Below the pieces are notes generated by a model. That model was not told where the DNA came from. It searched no databases and was given only the letters and a program-made list of their open reading frames with translations. This document shows positions 1 to 13,384 of a DNA stretch of 64,000 bases, piece by piece. This DNA is from Synaphobranchus kaupii (taxonomy: Eukaryota; Chordata; Actinopteri; Anguilliformes; Synaphobranchidae): the NCBI GenBank assembly GCA_029718625.1, contig CM056380.1, positions 45,978,827 through 46,042,826 on the forward strand, read 5' to 3'. The position numbers were made by a program, and so were the translations under genes. Numbering within the stretch: position 1 is the stretch's first letter; each line of letters opens with the position of its first letter.

Positions 1-3000
1 ATCCCCCAGCCTCTAGCCTGTCTATCTTTGCTGTCTCTCCCCCGTAGCCCTTAGATCTTCAAAGTCAGACTGAGGTACAAATCACGTATACATGAGCTCA
101 TAAAAGCTGGAACAGGGGACATCAACATGGATTTTTAATGCCTGCCTGTGTGCCATTCACAAATCCCTCAGTGGCATTTAAAGAGTCCCTCCCCTGCCTC
201 GCACACAAGCTTGGGTTTCCTCACTGCACCAGGATGGGTCTCTGTGAGAGGAACCACCGAACCCGCCTGCATCTGAAACTCCCGCTATCCTCCCGTGGTC
301 TCCTCAGGACCAAGCAGTTTGAGCCGGAAAAAGTGTCCCTGCATGTCCAATGTTTTAAAAAAATTTTTTTAAAATTTGTATTAAATCACCACAGTTTTGG
401 ACAGACAATTTAGAAATTAAAATAGCATTGAAAGAAAAAGGAGACAACAATACCTTTCGCTGTTATGGATTTTCAGTGCACTTTTTCCCCAGTTATATTA
501 CTTTTCCCGTTATAGACATAAACACCAATGAACATTTTCCGTTGTTACCGTAGCTGAAACTCAAGGAGCGAAGCTCACTGTGATAAACGCAATTTACCAC
601 GAAGATTAGCACACAGGTGATTGACGCTGAAGCAGCTTGTACCAACAATCACAAGCCCCTTCAACGGTGACATTTGTAAAGACAAGTGTTTTCAACACCA
701 TCCAAAGGACAATTCCTCTTCTAAATGCACCCCCCCCCCCCCCTCCTTCCAACCGGTTAGATTTCCCGCGGTAGATCGAAAGCGCTGATGGAGACGTGTA
801 GCACCTCGCCCCCTTTCCCATATTGACCCCGGCCAACCATGAACTATTCGGCCACTCTGTCTGTCCGTCTCCTCTAACTCAGCTAGGGAAAGGAAAATGT
901 TTTGAGGGAGAGTTGAGACGGAGAAAAACATGAAATGATACTGCGCAATGAAAGGCTGACAGGCCCGGGAAAAACAGGACGATCGTTTGGACTGAACCCC
1001 CTCTAGTGGAAGGCAAATAGCCAGGCCAGAAGAATGGGAAAAAAATTTTCAGGGCTTATTTCTTGACAGGTCGTCATTTCAGCACTGAAACAAGGCCGTT
1101 ACATTTACAAGTAAAATGTACAGCGAACTTCAACGAACGCTATGAAGAGGACAGGCAATAAAGCTGTGGAATATGCCATTTTTGAAACTTACAGCTTGCG
1201 TTCCACTGCAACCCCTGTACATTATTTTACTGATATTTCTTGTGATGTCTTCTACCTGGTTATGTTTTACCCAGGTTAGGATGCCCAGTCTTAAGTGTAG
1301 GCCCATCTATCTTTTCGGCAGCATCCGGGTGCACGCTACCAGAAATGCATGCCGAAATGCACGCAGCAATGCATCCATTCACCTGCGCAGTCACTGCAGT
1401 CACGCAGCTGCTGCTCACACAGGGCAGGCTGCAGGTGTCCCGTTGACCAGAGGAGGCGTTATTTCAAATCGCCCATGCACAATTTCACACTGTGGGGCAC
1501 ATCACTACATTGAGAGCTACTGCTAGCTGGATGCACCGGGCTGGGAGCACTTAGTACAGTGAAACATTAAAGCAAACAAACAACTCCTCTGACACTAAAA
1601 TAAACATGGTACGTTGATGGAAATAGATTCACACACACACACACACACACACACAAGCAAGTTATTGTATCACTACCATTTAGACTCCATGTAAGTTAAA
1701 CTGGACCCACTACGTGGAGGGAAGACTATTTGTCAAAATGAACTGCTCTCAACCTCAGGTATCGATTGGAGTCTTCTATTTTTTATGTTTGTTCAGTGCT
1801 CAATGTGAAATGACCATCACACAAAATTCGAATAAACTCATTAATTTAAAGTTAAAGGTTGCCCATTCTATATACTGAATTTTTTTTCTTTTCAAAATAT
1901 AAAAAGTGTCTCAATATAGATCAGTGCTAGAAAATGAGCCCCCCCCCAGCTGACACCTCCTTCACAGAGCCTACCACTCCACGGAACAACAGCTGCTGCC
2001 CGACCCGACCCTCCGTCCTAATTCAGGTCGGCGCGTTTAACTCCACAAATATGAGAGCAATCTGAGGAATGACCTGGGAAGTGGGGGAGGGGGGTATCTG
2101 AAATGGGGGGAATCGTAAAGGAAAAATTTTATGTGATTTATGTCCAAAAATATATGTAATAGCGTCAATAAATCTTCAGAGTTTGGCAATAGATTGTACC
2201 AATTAGTTTAAAAGGAGGGTGATTGCCCACACATTGCCGTGGCTGTGCTGAGCTCAGTTTATGGCCTGGAATGCAGGTGCACATTTTTGCATGAAACACA
2301 CCATCACTGGCCATTTCAAGATTATGTTCGGAAATCAAATATTTTGTTCCTGACTCTAGTTTGTTTATTTTTCTCGATCTACTGAGATGTCTGTCCATGT
2401 GTCTCTCTGTAATGGTTTCCTGTAATGGTTAGGAGAAAATAAACAGACTTTTTCCCATTGTAGTCATATCACTAAAAAAAGATAAAGGAACTTCTCATGA
2501 TCCCAGTCGCAATTGTGGTATTGAATTTGAGTAATTTGACACAGATACAGGGGCCTTGTGAAAACATGTGCGTGGTTTAACATTTTTCTACGCTCACTCG
2601 TTATCTCTCATGGTATTCCTGACAGTATTTTCCCATACGAGTCAGATTTAGTGTGGGTGTAAGTTGGATACAAGGTACTTATCATTGCTTTTCAAATATA
2701 CTTCACTTCACTATACTTCACTCTGAAATAGACTGTATTTCAACACTATTTCAATATACAGTTTTATTTTCATTTGAGCTTGAGCTTGATTTTGTTCCAT
2801 TGAGTTTTCAACTGCCATAAGTGGCACTATGAATCTGGGTGGGAAAAGTATCCCATGATTTCTTTCGGCTGACAGTCTCTCCTATATGCTTGAACCACAA
2901 AGTTGGATATATATTTATATATGTTACACCTGCACATTTTACTAGCCAGCTTTTCTCAAATATGGGGAGGTGATGTGTTTACTTTGTGCTTTGACCTTTT

Positions 3001-3600
3001 TGCACATGACACTTTCACTGCAGATATAAATACCGCCAAGGCATTAAATCACAAATGATATTCAGGCAACCTGCCCCCACTCCCCTTGCCATTGGCTGAA
3101 TTGCGTCACATGGGTCAGAGTCAGGCCAATGGGAGGGGACATCGCGGCCCTGAGATATTTTTAAGCAGGGCTTGTTTGTTGAAAAGTCATCTGCGAGAGT
3201 GTTTTGGGAGGACGGGTCAGGTTCCCTGTTGAAACCGGAGCACCGGGCCTGTGCTAATATGTTTGAAAGAGCGGTAATTACGAGGCGATAACGTGCGGTG
3301 ATTGGGTTCCCCGTTGCCAACGGGAGGGAAGCCCCTGTGCTATTCCCAGTGCTACGGGGGGCAGGGCTGGGGGGATCTGGGTGGGACGGCGGTGGTGGTG
3401 GTGTGATATTGTGTTTGCTGAGGACGTGCCAGGGCTGGATGATGCAACAGACATGCAGCGCAGTCACATGCTAAACGCCTTGCCTGCATACTGAACGCCT
3501 CTCTTTGCGTGGTGTCTAATAACTGTACAAAACACCTGACACAGATCAGCCATTTTAATAGATGTGAAGGAACATACGAATAGTGCTTGTGTGGGTCCAT
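1..3600. other. Non-coding sequence, left edge
   Basis: Unique, mostly AT-rich sequence. It has a poly-C run at 729-743 and a (CA)n microsatellite at 1630-1655. No exon, transposase or SINE was recognised. Confidence 0.6.
1630..1655. repeat. (CA)n microsatellite
   Basis: Thirteen uninterrupted CA units. Confidence 0.97.
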
Positions 3601-4047
3601 CTGCTGAAAGTATTTTTTTTCCCTTGTCATTGACGTCACGTGGCGCTGTAATAGCGAAATGTAGTCCAGCTGTCTCTCGTGTTCGTGTTTGTTAATTTGA
3701 ATGTATTTTGTTGTTTTGGGCTTTTGTCTTTTTCATGCGCTGTGTGTCTGTTATGGGATGGGGAAGCGGGCTGGAGATCGTTCAGGGCACTCCTGCTGCT
3801 CCTTTTGATAATATTGACAAATTGTCTATTTGGGATAATTTTGTTTGTGGTCGTCACCATGGAGACGCATTTGCAACATATGCTCGGGAATGTCCACTGG
3901 ATCTGCAGCTACAAAGTTTACCATTGCTCTTCACCGGAGTTGAAGATGTTGGGACTGATCTAGGACTGCAGGCAATCTTCAAAAGGCCACCACGGAAGTG
4001 AAGGAGAAGATAATCTGCTGAAAGCATTTTTGTTGCCTTGTCATTGA
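3601..4047. repeat. Pair of 33-bp direct repeats 414 bp apart
   Basis: CTGCTGAAAGTATTTTTTTT-CCCTTGTCATTGA at 3601-3633 recurs at 4015-4047 with four differences. The enclosed 380 bp is unique and contains a 97-codon open frame (3708-4001) of unknown meaning. Possible origins are a segmental duplication or the flanks of an inserted sequence; neither is proven. Confidence 0.7.
3631..3642. promoter_or_regulatory. Overlapping CRE (TGACGTCA) and CACGTG E-box
   Basis: TGACGTCACGTGG combines a full palindromic CREB/ATF site with a CACGTG E-box sharing two bases. No promoter or transcript is known nearby, so its relevance is uncertain. Confidence 0.4.
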
Positions 4048-4648
4048 GTGTATAAAGTAACAATCATGAAAGCCAGTCTTACACAAGGGGGGACGAGTGG
4101 GATGCTGGCTTGTACTTCCCACCCGTGGCCATGTGACCAGGGTCATACGAGACCAGGCAGTATCACATACAGACCCAGAGTGACTCAGGGGCGGGTTGGG
4201 GAGGGCAGGGGTGTCTCTTAAGCTTGTATCAGGACATGGTTTGTGGTTTGGCAGGGGGTGGGAGAGTAAAATGACAAGTGGACCAGATTAATTTCCTACC
4301 TGTTCATGCTGAAAACCCCCCACCATCAGCTGCCCCCTCCACCTCATCTCAGCTTGGTATAGTCCAGTTCAAGGGGGGCCAGACGTGTCACTGGTGTGAG
4401 GAAATCAGAGACGTCTGGCATCAAACCAGCAATTGCAGGCTTCGCCCTGGAAATATATGGAAATACATACTTATTTTTTTAAGGTTTCATATTTACAGTC
4501 ATTTCCTTTTCATGTTTTCGGATTGCACTCAGAATTTCCAGCCTCGGAATTTCTCAACAAGGTTTCTGCACGGAAAAGAAAAAAAAAATATCATGGAAAA
4601 GAAAAACAGGACTCTCTTCTTCTCTCTGCTGTATAAACCAAACTTTGA

Positions 4649-4694
<46 letters not shown>

Positions 4695-7245
4695 TCTCTG
4701 ACACTTTTCCTTTCAGCTAATGTTCCTACTTGGCTGTTTTGAGCGCATGTCAAAGAATGAGACTTGTACATTTCCATTATATATGTAAACGCCTGCAGCA
4801 CCTGCAGCTCGTTAATGTCGCAAAACGAGTGTTGTTAGAAACACCCACTGTCTCGATCACTGAACAGGTGCCATCTCAGCGAAAACACATTTTCTCAACG
4901 CGGCTGAAACGCTGTTGCAGTGTGACAATGTTATTACTTTAAAAATACTGCAAGCGTTGTGTCGGCTGAAATATTACTGTGGGAACCTAAAAATGCATGG
5001 TGTTGTAGAGCTTAGGAGAGGAAGAGGAGGAGGACCACGCAGTTATAGCCCCCTTCTTTAAGAGAGCAACCAAGCACTATTGCATTCACCCAAAGGCATG
5101 ACCTTGTTTCTCTGTTGTGTCTGAAGTTTTGGCCTTCATCCTGTCCATGGTGTTCAGCCAGTACAATGCAATATGTAACACAGCACATTTTCTCAGCTAT
5201 AGGACATTTCAGAAAGTCATGCCATTATCATGGACATATGATGTCTTGTAAAATAGCTAACAGACCCTCTGGGTCAGAATTTGACCCCCTCTGCACTTCG
5301 CAGTCCCATCCGTGCAGTCTGTCACCCAAAACTGCCTCACGTGGACCCGCCCCCCCCCCCCCCCCCCGCTGGGGCCCGGGTCAGGTTTCATCCGCACAGT
5401 AATGTGGGCTGGACTGGGCTAAGATCCAGGCCCAGTGGCAGATGCAGAGGTGCGTACCGTATCTGCCCCCATCATGGGTGGGCGCTGATGACCACCCCCC
5501 CTCCTCGGGGACAGGGGAAGGTGGGGCAGAATAGCCAGAACAGCGCCCTCTAGCTGCTATTTTTGCTCAGCATGGCCCTCTTCACAGAAACACACTGGAA
5601 AGAATGCTGCTATGGCATGGTAATGATGGCAGGGTAATTAAACTCAGGCAGTGTTTTATCACAAGGTGTTTATTCTCACCCTTCAATTATACCAGTGGGT
5701 GTCCACTAGCATGGACATCATCCAACGTGTGTGCAACCAGCTGCTGGTAATCTTTATAGCCTGTACAAAGAGATGAAAGCTGTACACAACTCAATGAAAG
5801 CTTCTTACTAAAATTGGTCTCTACTCACCCCAAATATACAGTAATATGAGAGTTTATTTCTGCTGTTCTACTTTTTTACAGTTAATATTCTTGTAACATA
5901 GAATGCTAACTTGGTTTGTTGTAAAATAGATTGAATGACTCATTAGACTGCATTGGATTTGACAAGGAATTTTGTCAACCCAGCACCCCATTGACATGAC
6001 AGGGGGAAGATAGCGAGAGAGAAAAATTGGAAAAAGAGAAAGGAAGAAAGAGATTTCTGTCCAGTTTGTGTCAGTTCTCTCTGACGCCCCCCTTTTCCCT
6101 CTGGCACCAAAACCACAAACGAGCTTTGAATTGCACCTGACAAAATGGTACACCTTGCTCCCACACATATGGGCCTCCTCCCCCTGTCTGTCACAGGCCT
6201 GGGGGACGGGGGACGGGGGGGGGGGGGGGTGATTACTTTCACAGACACACAGACAGCTCTGACTGCAGCTAGGCTATGGTACCAGAACCTGGGGGATTGT
6301 GGGGTCGTGAACTGCCTGGTCCCAATGCCTTTTAACCTGACATGCCGCTCACAAAGCCTTTCAATCACGCTTTAATGAATAACATGAACTATCATATTCA
6401 ATGACTACTAACTTTTCACTGTTTGTTGCAACCACCATCATCATTTTTTAATAGTTACACATAAAGAACCATGGAAACGAATACGATCATATTAGACGCT
6501 ACATCTTTGCCAATCAGTGGGGAAAGGTCTGTTTCACGGGCTGCAAATCAGAAGGGAACTTGAAATGGATATCAGCACAGAATGGACACGCTATGTCAGT
6601 CCTCCAGCTCTCATGTTTGTACTTCACATCAAAGGAAATTTGATAGGACAAAATATGCATGACTACACAGAACTGCCAAGCAAATTGTGCTCTCGTAGTA
6701 TGTTTGTAACATTTGTAGCGGTGTTATGCTGCTACTACAAATGTTGTACATCATTTGCTGATTGAATTACAGTATATCTGTATGTCAAACAACAATTTCA
6801 GCAAACGCCTATGGTAAGAATAACACACAGAGTAAGAATTGTGATGTTTTCTGAAAAGGTAGCTAATATGCTGATACGAAGTACTTGTTGACATATGATT
6901 TCTGGAGCATATCTGACAGGTCTGTGTATATTTTGTCTGAATACTGAAACTGTGCTCTAATAAGCATTCTTGGCTCAGATTTGAAGATTTTAGTTAAAGG
7001 GTGATTTTCTAAGTAAGATATCACAAAGACATTCTTCTATTTACATGGTCACAAGTGTGGAGAGAAAATGACCTCACGCTGGTCAGGTGTCACTGGAACG
7101 AGTTTTCCAGTGTCATAGTGGGGCGGGGAAAGGAAGTGGTCCTAATGTCCTTGGTCTGTACTGTGTCCAAGACAATTTGTTTTGTGTTGAGCCTTATCAT
7201 GGAGCATCAGACATGCGATAGCCGAGGGGAACAGCTGTGAGGTTC
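4048..7245. other. Non-coding sequence
   Basis: Unique sequence with a (CT)n microsatellite (4651-4687), a poly-C run near 5350, and a poly-G run near 6218-6228. The CCCC-rich open frames around 5300-5550 are composition artefacts. Confidence 0.6.
4651..4687. repeat. (CT)n microsatellite
   Basis: Eighteen CT units. Confidence 0.97.
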
Positions 7246-7282
7246 TAATCTAATTTCTTATGACCAATGAGAAATTAGATTA
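7246..7282. repeat. Short AT-rich palindrome
   Basis: TAATCTAATTTCTTATGACC-AATGAGAAATTAGATTA forms a hairpin with a small loop. It ends inside the left target-site duplication of the adjacent hAT MITE. Confidence 0.8.
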
Positions 7283-7285
7283 ATA

Positions 7286-7470
7286 CAGTGGTTCCCAACC
7301 CTGTTCCTGTAGGTTTTCATTTCAACTCTAATTCGGCACAACAGATTCTACTAATGAGCAGCTCAACGAGATCACTAGCTGTTGAATGAGGTGTGCTTTG
7401 TTAGGGTTGGAGTGAAAACCTACAGGAAGGTAGATAGCCTATCCAAAAACAGGGTTGGGAACCACCACTG
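7286..7470. mobile_element. hAT-type MITE (185 bp) with perfect 8-bp target duplication
   Basis: The ends CAGTGGTTCCCAACCCTG and CAGGGTTGGGAACCACCACTG are inverted repeats. The flanking octamer GATTAATA is identical on both sides (7278-7285 and 7471-7478). Inner arms GTAGGTTTTCATTTCAAC and GGAGTGAAAACCTAC also pair. An 8-bp duplication with CAGTGG ends is the signature of the hAT superfamily. It has no coding capacity. Confidence 0.95.
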
Positions 7471-9280
7471 GATTAATATATGAGTATTTAATAATTAGAA
7501 AAATTAAATTTGCAGTAATTTCATTCATGAAATTCTATTCAAATGTTGTTTAATTCCGGAAAAGAGGATTTTACTAGCCAGTACGCACCAAAATGTTGAC
7601 ACTGAGAAAGCTAGCTAATAAATATGTTTATGCTCCTCGTTCAGCAGAAAATCTCTGGAATACATGAAGGCAATGAAAAAGGAAATTCATTCATGCAAGA
7701 TTCCTCTGAGAATTTTTTTTTTTTTTTTTTTTAAACTGGCGAATATGCAAGACCATAATCATTGTTTTGGCGTTCTGCATGGGGATCAACCTTCTGGAAC
7801 GATTCTCCGGAAGAAGGAGCTGTATTATCTTACCTTTCCAGGAAAAAAAGTAAGAATAAAAAACACGCAACCTAAAACTGTCTGGAAGTTTCTTGGGACA
7901 GGGGAAACGGTCGCGTAGGAGAGAGCTGCTGTGTTGTGTCTGAAAAGTAACACAAAGGAAGAAAGTAGGCCCGGACTGGTGGGGAAAGTATCTATTAATT
8001 AACCTATGTCTGATTGTCAGGGTGGGCTGGCGTTGAACAGTACAGGACAGGGTTCAAACACTATGGAATTCAGCCTTTATAGTGGTGGGGCTCAGATATA
8101 CAATTTTGCCTGATCACAAGAAATCTTTCAAAGCAGATTTCAAAACACCAAACTATGAACATGAATCAAACACAAACTGAATCTATCGCTCTGTCTAACT
8201 GGTTATCCATATGAAGAATATAACAGCTCCTTGGTGATCCATGGACATGGGCCATGTATTATGACATACTGCTGGGAAGGGACATGTGTGTCAACTTTGA
8301 ATGAATTATGTAAATGTTAACTGGACAAAGCCCGTGAAAGGAAGAATACTTCATTGTGAAACTGCCGAAGATTAGTTCCCTTCCTCATTTAATTTGTATG
8401 TCTTTATATATCAGAGTGTATTTTTACAGTTTCACTCGCGGTGATGCTGAATTCAATATCCGTCTCAAGTCTGCAGCAAATTAAATGAACAGTAGGAGAT
8501 TACCGAAGCTCAAGCTTCTCAATCAACCACAATGTTGAGCGGTAAAACGCCATCGCTGCCCCCTGTCAGTACAGACAGACATGCTAACAGACATACAGTC
8601 AGGTACGATACCTACAGGACCAAAGGTGGGAAAACCTGCACGGGCCGGATAGCCCACAGTTTGAGTGAAGTGGTAGGGGAACGGCGGTAAACAGGCCTGA
8701 CAGTAGCCGTAGCTCAGACTGTGTGATGACTATTCGCTGCCATTAGGAGTGGCACAGTCACAGAACACAGTGTGCAGGACACACTCCTATATCCCCCACT
8801 GATTTATTTCAAAGTTACAGTGCCGGACAGTGCGCTATCCAAGCGGCTCACCTGGTCCTCGCTTAAGACTAGCCAGCCTCTCCAGAGGGCACGTCCGCTC
8901 CCTCCAGTAGACTCTCACCACACAGGAACGGTGGATTTGCATTAGCTGTTGGTTACAGTTATCACTTTCACAATTATCCTTGCAGTTCCCTTCAGCGCTA
9001 ACTTTAACTTGGAGCGGCAGGGCTCCAGCGGTGACTGTTTCCTCTGGGGGATTTTTTCGGTAAGCTGAGACCTCTCTCGCACAAACAGGCCCTTATCGGG
9101 CCGATCAGGTATGTATGGGAAAGAGATACAGAGAGACTCAATTGCCCTGAGATAAGGAGGTACACGTTTGCAGTTTGTGCTGTGGGCATATCCTGTTACT
9201 AATACTGCACTGCTTTTGTTCCTCTGCTGAGAAGTCATATCCCCCCTAGAGGCAGGAACAGCAACTTCCACCACCCACCT
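7471..9280. other. Non-coding sequence
   Basis: Unique sequence with a poly-T run at 7712-7732. It becomes C-rich just before the CA/poly-C block. No gene or transposon was recognised. Confidence 0.6.
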
Positions 9281-9327
9281 ACCACCCCCCCACCTACCCC
9301 CCTACACACACGCACGTATGCACGCAC

Positions 9328-9366
<39 letters not shown>

Positions 9367-9432
9367 CCACCCCCCGCCTCCCCCCCTACACACACACACA
9401 CACACCCACCCTACCACCCCCCGCCTCCCCCC

Positions 9433-9467
<35 letters not shown>

Positions 9468-9540
9468 CCACCCCCCCGCCTCCCCCCCCTACACACACAC
9501 ACACACACACACACCCACCTACCACCCCCCGCCTCCCCCC

Positions 9541-9578
<38 letters not shown>

Positions 9579-9693
9579 CACCTACCACCCCCCGCCCCCC
9601 CCCCCCACCCCTCACACACACACACCACCCACCTACCACCACCCACCTACCACCCCCCGCCCTCCCCCCCACACACACACACACCACACGCAC

Positions 9694-9764
<71 letters not shown>

Positions 9765-9765
9765 A
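9281..9765. repeat. Compound minisatellite: (CA)n alternating with CTACCACCCCCC-GCCTCCCCCC blocks
   Basis: At least six blocks of CTACC-ACCCCCCGCCTCC-CCCC are separated by (CA)8-18 tracts, followed by a pure (CA)n of about 60 bp up to 9763. It encodes only Pro/Thr/His or Cys/Val artefact frames. Confidence 0.97.
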
Positions 9766-11131
9766 AGACCAGACAGTATTCTATATTTATATTTATATGT
9801 ATTTTAACAAGGAACATATTACAACCATGTGTAACAATTCCAAACAATGCATTAAAATGCCTGAATCCGCATGTTATCCAGACCGGCTCAGCTAAAACCA
9901 TTCTTCAGCTGTAACTGAAGAGCTTTCAACTCTTTTCTACAGTATAAATGAAAATTTAAAAAGAAATTCATAGGACTTAGAATGGTCTATTAGACAGTGC
10001 TGTCAACACGCCAGAGAACTCCGCTTGATATACGTGTCTCAATCTGCACACAGCTGACCCCTGTTAACCCCACCATGTCCTGCCGGGGGTTAAAGGTCAC
10101 AGGGCATGAAAAGGGGTCATGTGATCGCACAGAACTTGTTGTTTCCCATTCAGGCCTCGCTCCCACCTGTACCCACCTGTCCAAAATGGACGCCTCCCAC
10201 CTTCTCCACATCACTCACCTGAGCCAAGTGAGCTACAGGACCACACAAGCACACAGTGAGGCCGTGCCCCACTTTAATCTGACCTCAGCAATCACCTGAG
10301 CAGGTGGCTCCAGGTGCTATCATTACGACCCGGATCCATTAATAAGCCACAGGGCTGGCAGGCTTCACAATTTGCTCTTGCAAATGATCAAAATAGGTCA
10401 CCTACTTAATCAGCAGATTTATCAAGCGAGGGCTCGTATGCTACTTACCCATACTGTACATTCTCAAAACCAAAACATTTCAGTCAATATTATGAGGGCT
10501 GAGAGAGCTCTATGTGAAGCAGTAGATAACCATCAGCTACTTTCACATCATTTAGCCATATGGATGGAGGAATCTTCTAAACCTTCAAAGCATTCATGTT
10601 CTCTTCTGTTGTGATCTTGGTAACGGATAATTCTGCGGATTTAGTTCCATTTCAGGTTAGTTTACATGCCCAATCTACAACGAGGGATCGGGCAGATTGC
10701 ATTACAGTTTCTTTCCTTGTTGTTATGAGTCCCAACGGGGAATGTCTTCTTCTCAAAATAAGATACTTTTGGCAATGCGTTTAATTAACAATTGTATATT
10801 TTATTAGTGTTTTATTTATTTATTTATTTATTCTTAGGATTTTTTTCAAGAAATCATACCTGCATCCCCTTTCTCTTCCATTTTTGTCATAACTTGCAGT
10901 ATCAATTATTTAATTAAGAGTACCATACCATACAAAGTAAACTGACTTATTTATAATTTAAATTTATGTCTAATATGTGGGTGGAAAATAACCCCACAGC
11001 AGTCAAGCAACAAGCAGCAGCTGTCAGAGTTAGTTAGGAGTACAGAGCGCAGACAACTGGACACAAATGTGCCGTACTGGTGGGGAGTGGGCCGTGACGC
11101 TCACCGATTACCCAACTGTCACTGCTCACTC
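9766..11131. other. Non-coding sequence
   Basis: Unique sequence, increasingly AT-rich, with (TTTA)n at about 10813-10832. No gene was recognised. Confidence 0.6.
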
Positions 11132-13384
11132 GCGCACACGGATCACAACAGCGCTCACACATCAAAACAGCGCTCACGCATCAAAACAGCACTCATGCAT
11201 CAAACCAGCACTAATGGATGAAAACAGCACTAATGCATCAAAACAGCACTAATGCAGCAAAACAGTACTCAGCATCAAAACAGCGCTCACGCATCAAAAC
11301 AGCACTAATGCATCAAAACAACACTAATGGATGAAAACAGCACTAATGCATCAAAAACAACACTAATGCATCAAAACAGCACTAATGCATCAAAACAGTA
11401 CTCACGCATCAAAACAGCGCTCACGCATCAAAACAGCACTAATGCATCAAAACAGCACTAATGGATGAAAACAGTACTCACGCATCAAAACAGCACTAAT
11501 GCATCAAAACAGCGCTCACGTATCAGAACAGCACTAATGCATTAAAACAACACTAATGCATCAAAACAGTGCCCACGTATCAAAACAGCACTAATGCATC
11601 AAAACAGCGCTCACGTATCAGAACAGCACTAATGCATCAAAACAGCACTAATGCATCAAAGCAGCACTAATGGATGAAAACAGCACTAATGCATCAAAAC
11701 AACACTAATGCATCAAAACAGCACTAATCCATCAAAACAGTACTCACGCATCAAAACAGCGCTCACGCATCAAAACAGCACTAATGCATCAAAACAGCAC
11801 TAAATGGATGAAAAACAGCACTAATGCATCAAAACAACACTAATGCATCAAAACAGCACTAATGCATCAAAACAGTACTCACGCATCAAAACAGCGCTCA
11901 CGCATCAAAACAGCACTAATGGATGAAAACAGCACTAATGCATCAAAACAACACTAATGCATCAAAACAGCGCTCACGCATCAAAACAGCACTAATGCAT
12001 CAAAACAGTACTCACGCATCAAAACAGTACTCACGCATCAAAACAGCACTAATGCATCAAAACAGTACTCCACGCATCAAAACAGCGCTCACGTATCAGA
12101 ACAGCACTAATGCATCAAAACAGCACTCACGCATCAAAACAACACTAATGCATCAAAACAGTGCCCAACGCATCAAAACAACACTAATGCATCAAAACAG
12201 CGCTCACGTATCAGAACAGCACTCGCATCAAAACAGCGCTAATGGATGAAAACAGCACTAATGCATCAAAACAACACTAATGCATCACAACAGCGCTCAC
12301 TCATCACAACAGCACTAATGCATCAAAAACAGCGCTCACGTATCAGAACAGCACTCACGCATCAAAACAGCGCTAATGGATGAAAACAACACTAATGCAT
12401 CAAAACAGCACTAATGGATGAAAACAGTACTCACGCATCAAAACAGCACTAATGCATCAAAACAGCGCTCACATATCAGAACAGCACTAATGCATCAAAA
12501 CAGCACTCACGCATCAAAACAACACTAATGCATCAAAACAGTGCCCACGTATCAAAAACAGCACTAATGCATCAAAACAGCGCTCACGTATCAGAACAGC
12601 ACTAATGCATCAAAACAGCACTAATGCATCAAAACAGCACTAATGGATGAAAACAGCACTAATGCAATCAAAACAACACTAATGCATCAAAACAGCACTA
12701 ATGCATCAAAACAGTACTCACGCATCAAAACAGCGCTCACGCATCAAAACAGCGCTCACGCATCAAAACAGCACTAATGCATCAAAACAGCACTAATGGA
12801 TGAAAACAGCACTAATGCATCAAAACAACACTAATGCATCAAAACAGCACTAATGCATCAAAACAGTACTCACGCATCAAAACAGCGGTCACGCATCAAA
12901 ACAGCACTAATGGATGAAAACAGCACTAATGCATCAAAACAACACTAATGCATCAAAACAACACTAATGCATCAAAACAGCACTAATGCATCAAAACAGT
13001 ACTCACGTATCAGAACAGCGCTCACGCATCAAAACAGCGCCTCGCGCATCAAAACATCACTAATGCATCAAAACAGCACTAATGGATGAAAACAGCACTA
13101 ATGCATCAAAACAACACTAATGCATCAAAACAGCACTAATGCATCAAAACAGTACTCACGCATCAAAACAGCGGTCACGCATCAAAACAGCACTAATGGA
13201 TGAAAACAGCACTAATGCATCAAAACAACACTAATGCATCAAAACAACACTAATGCATCAAAACAGCACTAATGCATCAAAACAGCGTTCACATATCAGA
13301 ACAGCGCTCACGCATCAAAACAGCGCCCACACATCAAAACAGCGCTCACTCATCAAAACAGCACTAACGCATCAAAACAGCGCC
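11132..13384. repeat. 19-bp satellite array, about 118 copies, with higher-order structure
   Basis: The basic unit is CACTAATGCATCAAAACAG. Recurrent variants are CGCTCACGCATCAAAACAG, TACTCACGCATCAAAACAG, CGCTCACGTATCAGAACAG and CACTAATGGATGAAAACAG. The GGATGA variant recurs about every 114-133 bp (six or seven units) in the same order, so the array is built of higher-order repeats. Single-base indels occur in some copies. Nineteen is not a multiple of three, so the reading frames inside are chance. Confidence 0.97.

Noticed and set aside
9318..9914. His/Thr/Pro-rich 198-codon frame as a protein
   Set aside because: It is the translation of CA and poly-C simple repeats.
11923..12249. 108-codon NAS-HQN repeat frame
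   Set aside because: It arises by chance in the 19-bp satellite, where frame changes with each monomer; it is open only over a short part.
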